64,000 nt of DNA from Kineobactrum sediminis (GTDB lineage: Bacteria > Pseudomonadota > Gammaproteobacteria > Pseudomonadales > Halieaceae): the NCBI RefSeq assembly GCF_002868715.1, contig NZ_PKLZ01000003.1, positions 434,001 to 498,000 of the forward strand, read 5' to 3'. The notes under the pieces were generated by a model. It worked only from the letters and a program-made list of their open reading frames with translations, searched no databases and had not been told where the DNA came from. Shown in pieces: positions 1-9,910 of this stretch. A program made the position numbers and the translations under genes. Every line of letters starts with the position of its first letter. Positions within the stretch are counted from its first letter, which is position 1.

Positions 1-462
1 TCGGTGAACGTCTATGAAACCTTTATCGAAGGCGCCAGGCAGGGCTTTGAGACGGCGATAGCGATTATTCCCTACCTGCTGGCGATGCTGGTGGCGATCG
101 GCGTGTTCCGCGCCAGCGGGGCACTCGAGTTGGTGTTGGACGCCCTGCGCGGAGGCGTTGGCCTGCTGGGCCTTGATACCCGCTGGGTTGAGGCAATGCC
201 CACCGCAATAATGAAGCCGTTGTCCGGCTCGGGCGCCCGGGCGATGATGATTGATACCATGAACACCTATGGCGTTGATTCCTTTCAGGGACGGCTGGCA
301 GCCACCATGCAGGGTTCCACGGAAACAACCTTCTACACCCTGGCGGTCTATTTTGGCGCGGTGGGTATTCGCCATGCCCGCCACGCCCTGGGTTGTGGCC
401 TGGTAGCCGACGCTGTGGGCATTATCGCGGCCATTGTGGTCGCCTACTGGTTTTATACCTGA
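1..462 (+). CDS. SpmB-like nucleoside-recognition (Gate) domain membrane protein, 5' truncated by window edge
   Basis: The reading frame is open to the first base, so the gene almost certainly continues upstream; a GTG at position 4 is only an internal candidate start. The visible 153 residues contain hydrophobic helices (around residues 20-40, 105-125 and 135-150) and the stretches MPTAIMKPLSGSGAR and MQGSTETTFYTLAVYFGAVG, which are typical of spore maturation protein B and related Gate-domain proteins. In many non-sporulating Gram-negatives SpmA and SpmB are fused in one protein of about 400 residues, which would fit a truncated C-terminal half here. The family is a putative inner-membrane transporter; the substrate is unknown. 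No terminator is obvious before the next gene. Confidence 0.75.
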   Translation, partial: SVNVYETFIEGARQGFETAIAIIPYLLAMLVAIGVFRASGALELVLDALRGGVGLLGLDTRWVEAMPTAIMKPLSGSGARAMMIDTMNTYGVDSFQGRLAATMQGSTETTFYTLAVYFGAVGIRHARHALGCGLVADAVGIIAAIVVAYWFYT

Positions 463-589
463 GTATGAGACTGTCATAAAAGCTTCATACGGAGTTGGCA
501 ACAAAGGGCGTGTATACGCGGTACCCGCACGATAAACTGCTCAAGATAGCAGTAAATACGAACTCGTTATTCCACAGCAAGAGAGCAAG

Positions 590-2731
590 ATGCCTACTTC
601 CCTGACCAAACGCCTGGCTGACCTGGATGAAAGCCTGTTTATTCCCAGGGAACTGAGCTGGTTGTCGTTCAATTCCCGGGTGTTGCAGGAAGCCGCGGAT
701 ATTACCGTTCCGGTGATCGAACGATTGCGCTACCTGGGTATTTTTTCCAATAACATGGACGAGTTTTTCCGGGTGCGGGTGGCGGAAGTTCGTCGCCTGA
801 TTACCGTATCGGAGGGGCCCTCCAAACAACAGGCCAAGGATCTTCTGGCGGCAATTCTGAAACGGGTGGGGGAACTGCAAAAGCAGTTCGAAATAACCTA
901 TAACGCGGTACTCAAGGATCTGCAGGCACGGCACATCTACATGATCAACGAGCGTCAGCTTGACGACCGGCAGGCGGCTTTTGTGCAGGCTTATTTCACC
1001 GAGACGGTGCTGCCCGAGCTGGAACCCATTCTGCTGCGTGACGCGCAACCCATTCCGGTGCTCAATGACGAATCCATTTACCTCGCCGTGGATATCCGCT
1101 CCGGCGATAACTACAACTATGCCGTGGTGGAAGTGCCCACTGACCGTCTTGAGCGCTTTGTGCAGATACCCCAGCGCAAGGGCAAGTCCGGCAAGGTATT
1201 CATTGCCCTCGATAATGTCATGCGGGCCGGCCTGCAGCAGACATTCCGTGGGGTTTTCCCGATTGATGAAGCGGCTGCCTATTGCTTCAAGTTTTCCCGG
1301 GACGCAGAACTGGAAATAGACCCCGGTATCACCGAGAGCCTGATCAACAAGATGGAGAGTAGCCTGAAACAAAGACGCAAGGCGGAAGCCGTGCGTTTTG
1401 TCTACGACATGGCCATGCCGAAGCGGCTGCTCGATTACCTGTGTACACGATTCAACTTTGGCAAGTACGACAGCCTGATAGGCGGTGGTCGCTACCACAA
1501 TTCCAAGGATTTCATATCCTTTCCCAATGTCGGCCCCCGGTACCTGGAGTTCCGGCCTTTGCCGCCCATTCGCCTGCCCCGGCTGGACGATCCCGGTAGC
1601 CTGTTTGATAACATCCGGGAAAAGGACGTGTTCCTGTACTATCCCTACCACACCTTTGACTACATTATTGACCTGTTGAAAACAGCCGCCCTGGACCCGA
1701 AGGTCACGGCGATCAAGATCTGCCTGTATCGAGTGGCGAAGATTTCCAGGGTTATCGATGCCCTGGTGAATGCGGTGCACAACGGCAAACGTGTGCTGGC
1801 GGTGGTGGAGCTGGCGGCGCGTTTTGACGAGGCGGCGAATATCAGCTGGGCGCAGCGCCTCACCGAAAACGGCATTAACGTGATCTTTGGTATTCCCGGG
1901 TTGAAAGTGCACAGCAAGCTATTGCTGATCGAACGCCGCGAAGACGGTAAAAAGCGCTTTTACAGCCATGTGGGTACCGGTAACTTCAACGAGAAAACGG
2001 CCCGTCTGTACACGGACTTCACCCTGCTGACCTACGACCAGAGCATCGGCCGCGACATTTATGACGTGTTTGATTTTCTGCAGTTTACCTACAAGCGACC
2101 ACGCTATCGCTCCCTGCTGGTGTCCCCGCACAGTACCCGGCCCGGATTACTGCATCTGATAGAACATGAAATCGCCAATGCGCGTGCGGGCTATCGCGCG
2201 GAAATGACCCTGAAGTGCAACAACCTGGTCGACAGGCAACTGGTGATGAAGCTGTATGAAGCCTCCGAGGCCGGGGTCATGGTAAAGCTCATCATCCGCG
2301 GTATGTGTTCCCTGTTACCGGGTGTTAAGGGCATCTCGGAGAACATCGAGGCGATCAGCATTGTTGATCGCTATCTTGAACACCCCCGGGTCTATGCATT
2401 CCATAATCGTGGCAACCCTCGCTACCTGATGGGCTCGGCCGACCTGATGACCCGCAACCTGGATTACCGGGTAGAGGTTTTATGCCCCATTAATGACGAA
2501 GCGGCCAAGAAAACCCTGCAGGATATTCTTGATCAACAGTGGTATGACAATGTGAAGGCGCGCATTATTGACCAGCACCAGTTGAATGAATTTGTACCAC
2601 GTAGCAACAAGGCAGCTATTGTCCGCTCCCAGGAATCGATTCACCGCTACCTGAGTACCGGCAAGCTGCCTCGCTACCCCAGATCCCCGCTGGCGGCCAA
2701 GAAACCACAGCGTCGCCGCAAGCGGCGGTAA
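590..2731 (+). CDS. ppk1: Polyphosphate kinase 1
   Basis: This enzyme reversibly transfers the gamma phosphate of ATP to polyphosphate. The 713-residue length is normal for PPK1. The N-terminal domain opens with PRELSWLSFNSRVLQEA and contains NNMDEFFRVRV (about residues 50-60), followed by the head domain and the two phospholipase-D-like C-terminal domains. The autophosphorylated histidine is visible in GLKVHSKLLLI (His441), followed by HVGTGNFNEKTARLYTDF, which binds phosphate. The C-terminus is basic (KKPQRRRKRR). The ATG follows a weak purine-rich site (agagagcaag). It stands alone: about 130 bp upstream and about 95 bp downstream are non-coding. No ppx or phoU neighbour is present in the window. 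Confidence 0.97.
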   Translation: MPTSLTKRLADLDESLFIPRELSWLSFNSRVLQEAADITVPVIERLRYLGIFSNNMDEFFRVRVAEVRRLITVSEGPSKQQAKDLLAAILKRVGELQKQFEITYNAVLKDLQARHIYMINERQLDDRQAAFVQAYFTETVLPELEPILLRDAQPIPVLNDESIYLAVDIRSGDNYNYAVVEVPTDRLERFVQIPQRKGKSGKVFIALDNVMRAGLQQTFRGVFPIDEAAAYCFKFSRDAELEIDPGITESLINKMESSLKQRRKAEAVRFVYDMAMPKRLLDYLCTRFNFGKYDSLIGGGRYHNSKDFISFPNVGPRYLEFRPLPPIRLPRLDDPGSLFDNIREKDVFLYYPYHTFDYIIDLLKTAALDPKVTAIKICLYRVAKISRVIDALVNAVHNGKRVLAVVELAARFDEAANISWAQRLTENGINVIFGIPGLKVHSKLLLIERREDGKKRFYSHVGTGNFNEKTARLYTDFTLLTYDQSIGRDIYDVFDFLQFTYKRPRYRSLLVSPHSTRPGLLHLIEHEIANARAGYRAEMTLKCNNLVDRQLVMKLYEASEAGVMVKLIIRGMCSLLPGVKGISENIEAISIVDRYLEHPRVYAFHNRGNPRYLMGSADLMTRNLDYRVEVLCPINDEAAKKTLQDILDQQWYDNVKARIIDQHQLNEFVPRSNKAAIVRSQESIHRYLSTGKLPRYPRSPLAAKKPQRRRKRR

Positions 2732-2826
2732 TCGGAGGGGCGCGCCCTCTGGTAATAAAGACGGTCCTGCAGGCCCCAGGCTTTTTTGGTAGACTCCCGG
2801 CCCTTTTTCATCCCGAAGAGCCCACC

Positions 2827-4353
2827 ATGGCCATTGCTTCGCGTTATCCCCTGCTGTTTATGTTTGCCGCTTTGCTGACCCTGTCCTCATCGCCGTATGC
2901 CGATGAGCACGGTGCGCAACCGGAAGCCGCCGCTACTCCTGATATCCCGGAGCCATTGCATGTCGAACATGCCGGCTCCGTGCGCATAGACGGTAAAACC
3001 ATAGACTACACCGCCACGGCGGGCACGCTGGTCATGAAAGACGATGACGGCAAGCCGATCGCCCACTATGGTTATACCGCCTATACCCGCGACGGGGCCG
3101 ACAAGGGCGAGCGCCCGATCATGTTCGCCTATAACGGGGGCCCGGGCTCCGCGTCCATGTGGTTGCATATGGGTATCCTGGGGCCGCAACGTACTGTCAT
3201 TGAGGACATCGCCTTCAATACCAGCGGGCCGTTTCGCTACCAGAACAATGAGTACAGTATTCTCGACAAGGCCGACCTGGTGATGATTGACCCGGTTGGT
3301 ACCGGCTTTTCCCGCGCTGTGGGGGAGGGCAAGAGTGAGGACTTCTGGGGTGTTGATAACGATATCAGGACTGTTTCAGATTTCATCGCCCGCTATGTCA
3401 CAGTGAACGCTCGCTGGACATCGCCCAAGTACCTGCTTGGCGAAAGTTATGGTGGTATTCGCAGCGGCGGCGTCTCCTACGACCTGCTCAGCCGTCACAG
3501 CATTGCGCTTGAAGGCGTGATTCTGGTATCACCTTATATGGATTACGTTGCTGGCAATGCGGGCACGGCAAACGACCTGCCCTACGTTAATTACCTCACC
3601 ACTTACGCGTCCACCGCGTGGTATCACGAGGTGAGTGAGTACCGGCCCGACAGTCTGGAGACTTTCCTGGAAGAAGCTGAAACCTTTGCCCTGGAAGTCT
3701 ACGCGCCGTTATTGCTGAAAGGGCATCGCGCCAGCGCCGCAGAGCGCAAAACTGTGCTCGAGGGTCTGCAGCGCTTCACCGGCATCAGCGCCGATTACTG
3801 GGACCGCGCCAACCTGCGTATCGACGAATCCCGCTTCGCCAAGGAATTACTGCGCGAGCAGCGCAAAACGGTAGGGCGTATCGACTCGCGTTTTGTGGGC
3901 GATGCGCTCAACCATATCGGTGAGCGTTTTAGCTACGATCCCTTTTTCCCCTCGGTGGGGCCGGCGTTTGTCGCAACCTTCAACGACTATTACCGGGAAG
4001 TGCTGGGCGTTGAAACCGACATGAACTATGTAACCTCTGCCGGACTCTGGCGGGACTGGGGACAGGAGCACGAGCACCCCGGGCCGATCGGCAACCAGCC
4101 GGTGGGGAATCTGGCGGTCGACCTGGCCTACGCCATGACCCAGAACCCCAACATGCGCCTGCTGGTACAACAGGGCTACTACGACCTGGCGACACCGGTA
4201 GGTGCAACGCGCTATTTTCTCGATCATATGGAGCTGCCGGAAAGACTGCGTGGAAACATCACCGAGGCCTATTACGAAGCGGGCCATATGATGTACCTGC
4301 ACAAGCCATCCCTGGGCAAGTTCAAGCGCGATCTGGCGGATTTTATCCGCTAG
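2827..4353 (+). CDS. S10 family serine carboxypeptidase-like protein, exported
   Basis: A 508-residue protein with an N-terminal signal peptide (hydrophobic residues 8-24, likely cleavage after SPYA). It carries the S10 hallmarks: YNGGPGSASMW near residue 105 (oxyanion region), LLGESYGG with nucleophile Ser207, Asp453 in YYDLATP and His487 in YEAGHMMY, so the catalytic triad is complete. Bacterial members act in the periplasm or outside the cell on peptides, but their substrates are mostly unknown. It is monocistronic and convergent with the following minus-strand gene. The start codon is preceded by gaagagccca. Alternative: an S10-fold acyltransferase; the intact triad cannot separate the two. 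Confidence 0.92.
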   Translation: MAIASRYPLLFMFAALLTLSSSPYADEHGAQPEAAATPDIPEPLHVEHAGSVRIDGKTIDYTATAGTLVMKDDDGKPIAHYGYTAYTRDGADKGERPIMFAYNGGPGSASMWLHMGILGPQRTVIEDIAFNTSGPFRYQNNEYSILDKADLVMIDPVGTGFSRAVGEGKSEDFWGVDNDIRTVSDFIARYVTVNARWTSPKYLLGESYGGIRSGGVSYDLLSRHSIALEGVILVSPYMDYVAGNAGTANDLPYVNYLTTYASTAWYHEVSEYRPDSLETFLEEAETFALEVYAPLLLKGHRASAAERKTVLEGLQRFTGISADYWDRANLRIDESRFAKELLREQRKTVGRIDSRFVGDALNHIGERFSYDPFFPSVGPAFVATFNDYYREVLGVETDMNYVTSAGLWRDWGQEHEHPGPIGNQPVGNLAVDLAYAMTQNPNMRLLVQQGYYDLATPVGATRYFLDHMELPERLRGNITEAYYEAGHMMYLHKPSLGKFKRDLADFIR

Positions 4354-4377
4354 TCGTCTGCGGGCGGGTCGTCGGCG

Positions 4378-4836
4378 CTAAAGATCGTGCATGCGGTTGC
4401 TTTGTTGCGCCAGCAGCATGGTTTCATGTACCTCCATGTCAAGCAGTTCCTTTAGCAGCTCCTCGGCTTCGGGGATATCCGCTTTGGCAACGAGAAAACG
4501 GTAGAGCTCGATCAGCTGGTTATGCATGCTGAAAACACTTTTACAGATATCCTCAAAGCTCTGGTTGGAATACAGCGGGCAGTAGGTGATGCCGGTGTCG
4601 AAGGGGGAGCTGGCGATATAGTTGAAAATCCAGGTGTCCAGCAGCTTGGGGTCCGCCTGTTCCTCAAAGCGGGCTACCATTTTTTCCAGCTCGGTTTCAT
4701 GGTCAGCCAGGTAAGTCTGCAGCCACTTCGCCCTTTGGTCCGGTTGTTTATCCGACGTGGTGGAGAGGCTGTGGGCGAGATGCTGGTGCAACTGGCGCGA
4801 CCAGTCAATCAGGTGCTGGAAGGTTTCTATTTTCAT
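4378..4836 (-). CDS. Hypothetical helical protein, possible ferritin-like/hemerythrin-like fold
   Basis: A 152-residue, highly charged, all-helical protein without signal peptide or membrane segment. It has His/Glu-rich helices: HQHLAHSL (about 18-25), LADHETELEKMVARFEEQAD (about 43-62), SMHNQLIELYRFLVAKA and MEVHETMLLAQQ near the C-terminus. Spaced His and Glu residues in a helical bundle suggest a metal-binding or ferritin-like protein, but the exact ligands of rubrerythrin or hemerythrin are not clearly present. Similar proteins occur in gammaproteobacteria without assigned function, as far as I recall. A Shine-Dalgarno-like agaggac precedes the ATG. Monocistronic. Confidence 0.7.
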   Translation of the reverse strand: MKIETFQHLIDWSRQLHQHLAHSLSTTSDKQPDQRAKWLQTYLADHETELEKMVARFEEQADPKLLDTWIFNYIASSPFDTGITYCPLYSNQSFEDICKSVFSMHNQLIELYRFLVAKADIPEAEELLKELLDMEVHETMLLAQQSNRMHDL

Positions 4837-4997
4837 AGGGTCCTCTTTTGGGCGGTCTGGCAGGGTGGTTTTCCCCCTGACTCGAGTTTATACACGCGAT
4901 TCCAGCCCCATGGTACTGCATGAGGCATTTTCCCGGGCGCTAATGATGCTTGCTTGAGCGAGGTCAAGCAAGTCATGGCGGCTGTGGTGGCTTCTGC

Positions 4998-5798
4998 TCA
5001 GGCTGTGGAGGGATTATCGCAGCGCTCTACCCGAATGGTATGAACGCTCTGGTTAACGGGTAGCCCGAACTGGTTGAAAATGGCGACATCCGCCGCGTCC
5101 CGTCCGTAGCCAACAACGATATAGCCGTCCTCACGCTTGCTCTGGGTTGCATCAAAGGTGTACCAGCGGTCACCGACATAGGCCTCAAACCAGGCGTGCA
5201 TATCCATGGGTTGCAGGTTGTAGAGGTAGCCAACGACCATACGCGCCGGGATACTCAGGCTGCGACAGAGGGCGATGCCCAGGTGCGACAGATCGCGACA
5301 TACCCCCGACTGGCGCTGGTTGACCTCCACCGCCGATTCCGGGTACTCGCTGCTGCCGGGCAGATAGCGGATGGTGTTACGCAGCCAGTCTTCAATGGCG
5401 GCAACCTGGTCATAGCCCAGCAGGTGCCCTGCGGTGATTTCGCTGGCCATGGTGAAAAACCGGTCCGATTCGCAGTAACGGCTGGGCAGCAGGAAGCTCA
5501 GCACCTGGTCCGGCAGGTTCTGCACCGGGACAAACGGTGCCCCGGGGGCAATCGCGACCACATCAGGGACCATGACCTCGGCGGCTGCGCGAATGGAGAA
5601 CGGCCCCGGCGGCGCCACCAGCCGTTGGCAGTAATTACCGTAACCATCGGTGAATTCCGCGACCGGCACGCTCGGCAACAATCGATACTCTTCCCGGGCA
5701 ACCCATTGCTGTGGACCGCGCCTGGGTCGCAGCATGAGCATGAAGGGGGTGGGCTCGATAATGTCGAACGACAGGTCACAGCTGGTAGTGAACCACAT
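4998..5798 (-). CDS. Transglutaminase-like cysteine protease family protein
   Basis: A 266-residue cytoplasmic protein if translation starts at MWFTTSCDL (5798), which is preceded by a plausible agcagg site; an in-frame ATG at 5846 would add 16 residues that look non-native. The N-terminal half resembles the bacterial transglutaminase N-terminal region ([21 protein letters not shown]). The transglutaminase core is complete: [28 protein letters not shown] (Cys nucleophile near residue 166), [21 protein letters not shown] (His and Asp). The family cleaves or cross-links amide bonds; substrate unknown. It is often found near circularly permuted ATP-grasp or alpha-E proteins, but those are absent here. 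Confidence 0.88.
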   Translation of the reverse strand: MWFTTSCDLSFDIIEPTPFMLMLRPRRGPQQWVAREEYRLLPSVPVAEFTDGYGNYCQRLVAPPGPFSIRAAAEVMVPDVVAIAPGAPFVPVQNLPDQVLSFLLPSRYCESDRFFTMASEITAGHLLGYDQVAAIEDWLRNTIRYLPGSSEYPESAVEVNQRQSGVCRDLSHLGIALCRSLSIPARMVVGYLYNLQPMDMHAWFEAYVGDRWYTFDATQSKREDGYIVVGYGRDAADVAIFNQFGLPVNQSVHTIRVERCDNPSTA

Positions 5799-5866
5799 GG
5801 GGAAAGCCTGCTTCGGAAGAGGAGGGCGATGCGACCACTGTAGCAAACGCCGAATGGTATTACGCG

Positions 5867-7039
5867 TTATTTAACCACGCTTTCCACGTAGTCACCGTAA
5901 CCTTCGGCAATCATGTCTTCAAGTGGAACGAAGCGCAGGGCCGCGGAATTCATGCAATAGCGCAGCCCGGTGGGCGCGGGACCATCCTCGAAGACATGGC
6001 CCAGGTGGGAATCGGCAAAGCTGCTGCGGACTTCAGTACGGGACATGAAAAACCTGCGCTCTGCTTTCTCCACCACAGTCTCCGGGGCAATAGGCCGGGT
6101 GAAGCTCGGCCATCCCGTGCCGGAAACATATTTGTCCCTGGACGAGAACAGCGGCTCGCCTGATACGATGTCCACGTAGATTCCCGGCCGTTTTTCGTCC
6201 CAGTAGGCGTTATTGAAGGGGCGTTCGGTGCCGTCTTCCCGGGCGACATAATATTGTTCCCTGGTCAGGCGCTTTTTCAGTACGCTGTCCTCCGGCCGGG
6301 TAAATGACGCGGGGTCAAAGCCGCGAGCCGATTGCTTCTCGCGGGCGTTGTTTGCCGCGGCTCCCGATTGCGGCTTGAACTGACTGAAATCGACTTCCTG
6401 TTCATCACCCCAGACTTTCTCTATGAACTGGTAGCGGCCCGAATTGTAAGTGTAGAATTTGTAGCGGAGTGGATTCGTTTTGTAGTAATCCTGGTGGTAT
6501 TCCTCGGCGTCGTAAAATGCAGTGAGTGGTGTGATCTCAATCTTCACCGGCTCGTCATAGCGTCCGGATTCATCAAGAGCGCGCTTTGCCGCTTCCGCCA
6601 GACGCTGTTGTTCCGGATTGTGGTAAAAAATGGCGGGGCGGTACTGTCGCCCGCGGTCGACAAACTGGCCCTGAGTGTCAGTGGGATCCATAAAGCGCCA
6701 GAAACCCGCCAACAGGCCTTGGTAGGTAATGACATCAGGATCATAATAGACTTGTACGGCTTCGGTGTGCCCGGTACGACCGCCGGCCACCTGTTTGTAG
6801 GTGGGGTTTTTTTCCTTGCCGCCGCTGTAGCCGGAAACGGCTTCCACTACCCCGGGTATTTTTTCAAAACCTTCCTCCACACACCAGAAACAGCCGCCGG
6901 CGAAGGTGGCAACATTCAGTGCTGCTGAATTGGCCGGGGCGTATTGGGAAACCTTCCGGGCAGATTCTCCCTGTAGTGTCTGTCCACCCAGAAGCGCGAA
7001 CAGAATCGCTGTGGTAGCGATCATAAGGTGTTTTTTCAT
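5867..7039 (-). CDS. msrAB: Exported bifunctional methionine sulfoxide reductase MsrA-MsrB fusion
   Basis: Reduces both S and R epimers of methionine sulfoxide, probably in the periplasm. The start at 7039 is chosen because AGGAGG lies 8 nt upstream; an in-frame ATG at 7069 is less likely. The 390-residue product has a signal peptide (residues 1-24), an MsrA domain with GGCFWC (catalytic Cys50) and an MsrB domain after a linker, with GTGWPSF, SHLGHVF and RYCMNS (catalytic Cys362). The usual zinc-binding CxxC pairs of MsrB are replaced ([11 protein letters not shown] and VRSSFADSH), so this is the zinc-free type. Gene order A-B matches exported MsrAB fusions. Monocistronic. Confidence 0.95.
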   Translation of the reverse strand: MKKHLMIATTAILFALLGGQTLQGESARKVSQYAPANSAALNVATFAGGCFWCVEEGFEKIPGVVEAVSGYSGGKEKNPTYKQVAGGRTGHTEAVQVYYDPDVITYQGLLAGFWRFMDPTDTQGQFVDRGRQYRPAIFYHNPEQQRLAEAAKRALDESGRYDEPVKIEITPLTAFYDAEEYHQDYYKTNPLRYKFYTYNSGRYQFIEKVWGDEQEVDFSQFKPQSGAAANNAREKQSARGFDPASFTRPEDSVLKKRLTREQYYVAREDGTERPFNNAYWDEKRPGIYVDIVSGEPLFSSRDKYVSGTGWPSFTRPIAPETVVEKAERRFFMSRTEVRSSFADSHLGHVFEDGPAPTGLRYCMNSAALRFVPLEDMIAEGYGDYVESVVK

Positions 7040-7133
7040 CACGTATACCTCCTGGAGATAACGCTTCATACGCGGTGTTGCCGGGATCGGATTATCCCTG
7101 CTCAGGGGCTACGGGCTCCCTGCTTCCCGATTA

Positions 7134-8756
7134 TCAGGTAGGAGGCGCATGTTTTGGTTTTACGCCGGCGGTGCCTTTGGTTCGGGTGCTATTGGGGGCA
7201 GCAGTTTTTGCCCTCGCTGTCGCTTTCGCTTTGGTTTTGGTTTTGGTTATGGTTTTGGTTTTTGGTGACGCCGCCGCTCCTGCCTCGCCTGCTATTTTGA
7301 CAGCGGGGGCCCCGGTTCGTTCGCGGCGCCGCTTGCCGGGCACGGTCCTGATACCGGCCACTTCCTCCAGTTCCTGTAACGACTCCTCCAGATAGTCGAT
7401 CATGCGCTGAACCTGGGGCACTGAACGGCGGCAGGCGACAATGCCGAAATCCAGCTGGTCCTTGTAGCTGACCAGGGTGATGTTCATGGCAAAGCCGTCA
7501 AACACTACCGAGGCGGGATAGATGCCCTCCAGGGCTGCACCGTTCCAGTACAATTGCTCCCTGGGGCCGGGGACATTGGAGATTACCGTACTGAACGCGG
7601 GAAACTTGCCCGCCAGGCCAAGGACCGAGGTCAGTAATACCGGTATCTGGGTGAGCTGCATGAACAGCGTGGCTTCCGCATGGGTCATGCTCTGCAACAG
7701 CGCTTTGCCGGCGGCCATCGAGGCCTGGATTTTGCGTATCCTCTGTTCCGGGTCAAACACGTTGGTGGCCAGGTCCGCCGTAATGAAACCCACGGCATTG
7801 GATGAGTCCAGGTCATCATCGTCGCGCAGGGATACCGGTGCCATGGCCTTTAGTGAATGCGTGGGCCGCTCTTTCTGGCTGGCGAGGTAGCGGCGCAATG
7901 CTCCCGAGCACATGGCTAAAACGATGTCGTTAATGGTACCGTCCATCGCCTTGCAGACCCCCCGTACCCGCTCAAAGGCAAATGACTGCGCGACGAAACG
8001 GCGGGAGCCACTGACCCGGGTATTGATGGAGGTATGTGGAATCTGGTGCCAGGGGACTGACAGGTTGCCACTACGACCAAAAAAGGCGCCGCCGAACCTG
8101 CGGAACGCGCTCATCAGGTTAGTGGTGGTATCAAACTGCTGGCGCATGGCCTCCATCACAGTGCGCATCTCTTTACTCTTGAGATCCACATGGACAGCCT
8201 GCTGCTTGAGCTTGCTCTGCTTGTACCGCTCGTAGGTAGCTCTCGACAGGGGCGAGTGCTCGGATCGCGCACTTTTCTTTGAAGAGTACATCGCGTTGGT
8301 CATGTGCATCGCAGACACACCATCCACTGCGGCATGATGAGTCTTGTTGTACAGGGCAAACTGGTTACCCTGCAAACCCTCGATCAGGTGCATTTCCCAC
8401 AGCGGTCGGCTGCGGTCAAGCAGGCTGCTGTGCAAACGGGAGACCAGCATGAACAGTTCGCGATAGCGACCGGGTTGGGGCAGGGCGGAGTGGCGAACGT
8501 GGTAGTCGATGTCCAGGTGGGTATCATGCTCCCAGTACAGTGGGCCAAGCGGACCGGCGCGGCCACTGGTGACAAATTCCCCGAATGGTCTGCGATATTC
8601 TTCCTGGGTACGCAAGACCTCCAGCAATTCGCCCAGGAACCGGTGTCGGTTAACGCCCTGGGGAAATGTAAACAGGCTAAGGCCACCCACATGCATCGGT
8701 GTCTGGCGTTTTTCAAGATAGAGGAAGCCGGCGTCGGCGAGGTTAACTGCACGCAT
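7134..8756 (-). CDS. Wax ester synthase / diacylglycerol acyltransferase (WS/DGAT)
   Basis: A 540-residue acyl-CoA acyltransferase that makes wax esters or triacylglycerols as storage lipid. The condensing motif HHAAVDG (residues 140-146) is intact, and the later conserved PLW and NDIVLAMCSGALRRYL regions are present, with SNVPGPREQLYWNGA and a C-terminal WES_acyltransf part (MNITLVSYKDQLDFGI). The start MRAVNLADAGFLYLE is canonical for the family. Unusually, the last 65 residues are a Lys/Thr/Ala-rich tail built on KT repeats, encoded by TTTTGG-like iterations at about 7199-7270. Such tails resemble PHA-granule or DNA-binding tails, but that is inference. Monocistronic. Confidence 0.94.
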   Translation of the reverse strand: MRAVNLADAGFLYLEKRQTPMHVGGLSLFTFPQGVNRHRFLGELLEVLRTQEEYRRPFGEFVTSGRAGPLGPLYWEHDTHLDIDYHVRHSALPQPGRYRELFMLVSRLHSSLLDRSRPLWEMHLIEGLQGNQFALYNKTHHAAVDGVSAMHMTNAMYSSKKSARSEHSPLSRATYERYKQSKLKQQAVHVDLKSKEMRTVMEAMRQQFDTTTNLMSAFRRFGGAFFGRSGNLSVPWHQIPHTSINTRVSGSRRFVAQSFAFERVRGVCKAMDGTINDIVLAMCSGALRRYLASQKERPTHSLKAMAPVSLRDDDDLDSSNAVGFITADLATNVFDPEQRIRKIQASMAAGKALLQSMTHAEATLFMQLTQIPVLLTSVLGLAGKFPAFSTVISNVPGPREQLYWNGAALEGIYPASVVFDGFAMNITLVSYKDQLDFGIVACRRSVPQVQRMIDYLEESLQELEEVAGIRTVPGKRRRERTGAPAVKIAGEAGAAASPKTKTITKTKTKAKATARAKTAAPNSTRTKGTAGVKPKHAPPT

Positions 8757-8837
8757 GGAAATCAGTCCCTGTTATTATTGTGTCAGCAATCACAATAGCG
8801 GCTAAACCTTCATGGTGGAAGCCCGATGACGCGACTG

Positions 8838-9806
8838 TTACAGCCAGCGGAGCCGGCGGAACAATAGCAGCATGGTGCCGGCACAGGTTGCCATTACCCC
8901 CAGCAGGATAAAATACGAATAGCGGAATTGCAGTTCCGGCATGTATTCAAAGTTCATGCCGTACACGCCCGCCAGAAACCCGAGTGGTACGAAAATCGCG
9001 GTAATGATGGTGAGGATCTTCATTGTGTTATTGAGCTGGTGCGACGTGATGGAGATATGGCTTTCCACCAGGTCGCCGCACAGTTCGTAATACATGCTGC
9101 ACAATGTATGCAGGCGTTCGCAGCGGTCAAACAGGTCCCTGCGGGTATGCAGGCTGGTATCCTTGCCACTGCCCAGATGCACGGTACCGTTGTGCAGAAT
9201 CTGCTCGGCAAGCGCCTGGTGGTAATTGAAGATACGCCGCAGTTTGCGCAAGCGCGACCGGTAGACAATCAGCTCCTTCATCACCGTATCGGTCCGGTCC
9301 TGCAGTAAAGAGTCTTCGAGCCTGGCGAGGGTGTCCTCAAACTCCATCAGCTTGTCCAGGTAGCGCCCCGCTACATAATGCAGAATGCGCAGGGCGAGAA
9401 TATTGGGTGTCACCAGCAATTTCTGCTGTTCCTCCGCATCCCAGAAATGCGCCACGCTTACCGCCTTGCCGGGGTGCGCGGTGATCAGCAGGCTTTTGCC
9501 AATCCACATGCCCACGGGCATCGGTTGCAATTCCAGTTCGTCATTAAAGTGACTTATGCCGCGGAACAGGATGTAGGTGTTGTGTTCAAACTCCTCAACT
9601 TTCGGGGGATGGCGAACCCGGGTGGAATCAAACAGGGAGAGGGGGTCGCACCCCAGCGACAACAAGAGTGCCTGGGTCTGCTCATCAAGCTCGCCCTCTA
9701 TATCCAGCCACAGGGTGCTGCCTGCCTGCTCATGCCACTGGTTGACAAGTGTTTCGTCGCCGGACTGGTAGTGGCCTTTCGCCGATAGCAACTTGGCTCT
9801 CATCAT
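8838..9806 (-). CDS. CorA-family divalent cation transporter (CorA/ZntB type)
   Basis: A 322-residue inner-membrane transporter. It has a large cytoplasmic N-terminal domain (1-255) with coiled-coil helices and two C-terminal transmembrane helices (about 262-282 and 298-315) separated by the signature YGMNFEYMPEL (GMN at 283-285). The GMN loop is the selectivity element of CorA channels for Mg2+, Co2+ or Ni2+; ZntB proteins share the fold but transport Zn2+. The sequence alone does not settle the ion. It starts MMRAK, so the ATG at 9803 is an equal candidate. Separated from the WS/DGAT gene by about 80 bp, no clear operon. Confidence 0.9.
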   Translation of the reverse strand: MMRAKLLSAKGHYQSGDETLVNQWHEQAGSTLWLDIEGELDEQTQALLLSLGCDPLSLFDSTRVRHPPKVEEFEHNTYILFRGISHFNDELELQPMPVGMWIGKSLLITAHPGKAVSVAHFWDAEEQQKLLVTPNILALRILHYVAGRYLDKLMEFEDTLARLEDSLLQDRTDTVMKELIVYRSRLRKLRRIFNYHQALAEQILHNGTVHLGSGKDTSLHTRRDLFDRCERLHTLCSMYYELCGDLVESHISITSHQLNNTMKILTIITAIFVPLGFLAGVYGMNFEYMPELQFRYSYFILLGVMATCAGTMLLLFRRLRWL

Positions 9807-9910
9807 TGCGGATAAACCCTGTTAATGCTCTATGCTGGAATTTCAGCTTAACTGAATTACGCAACAGGCTCTAATGGTTTAGGGGCGGTCGTCCGGGTGT
9901 TCCGTGTGGT

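Noticed and set aside
485-1912. Long minus-strand open frame (475 codons)
   Set aside because: Antisense to ppk1; its composition reflects third-position GC of the real gene and no motif is present.
4378-4836. Calling it hemerythrin
   Set aside because: The His/Glu spacing does not clearly match the hemerythrin HxxxE...HxxxH...HxxxxD ligand set, so only a helical metal-binding-like fold is suggested.
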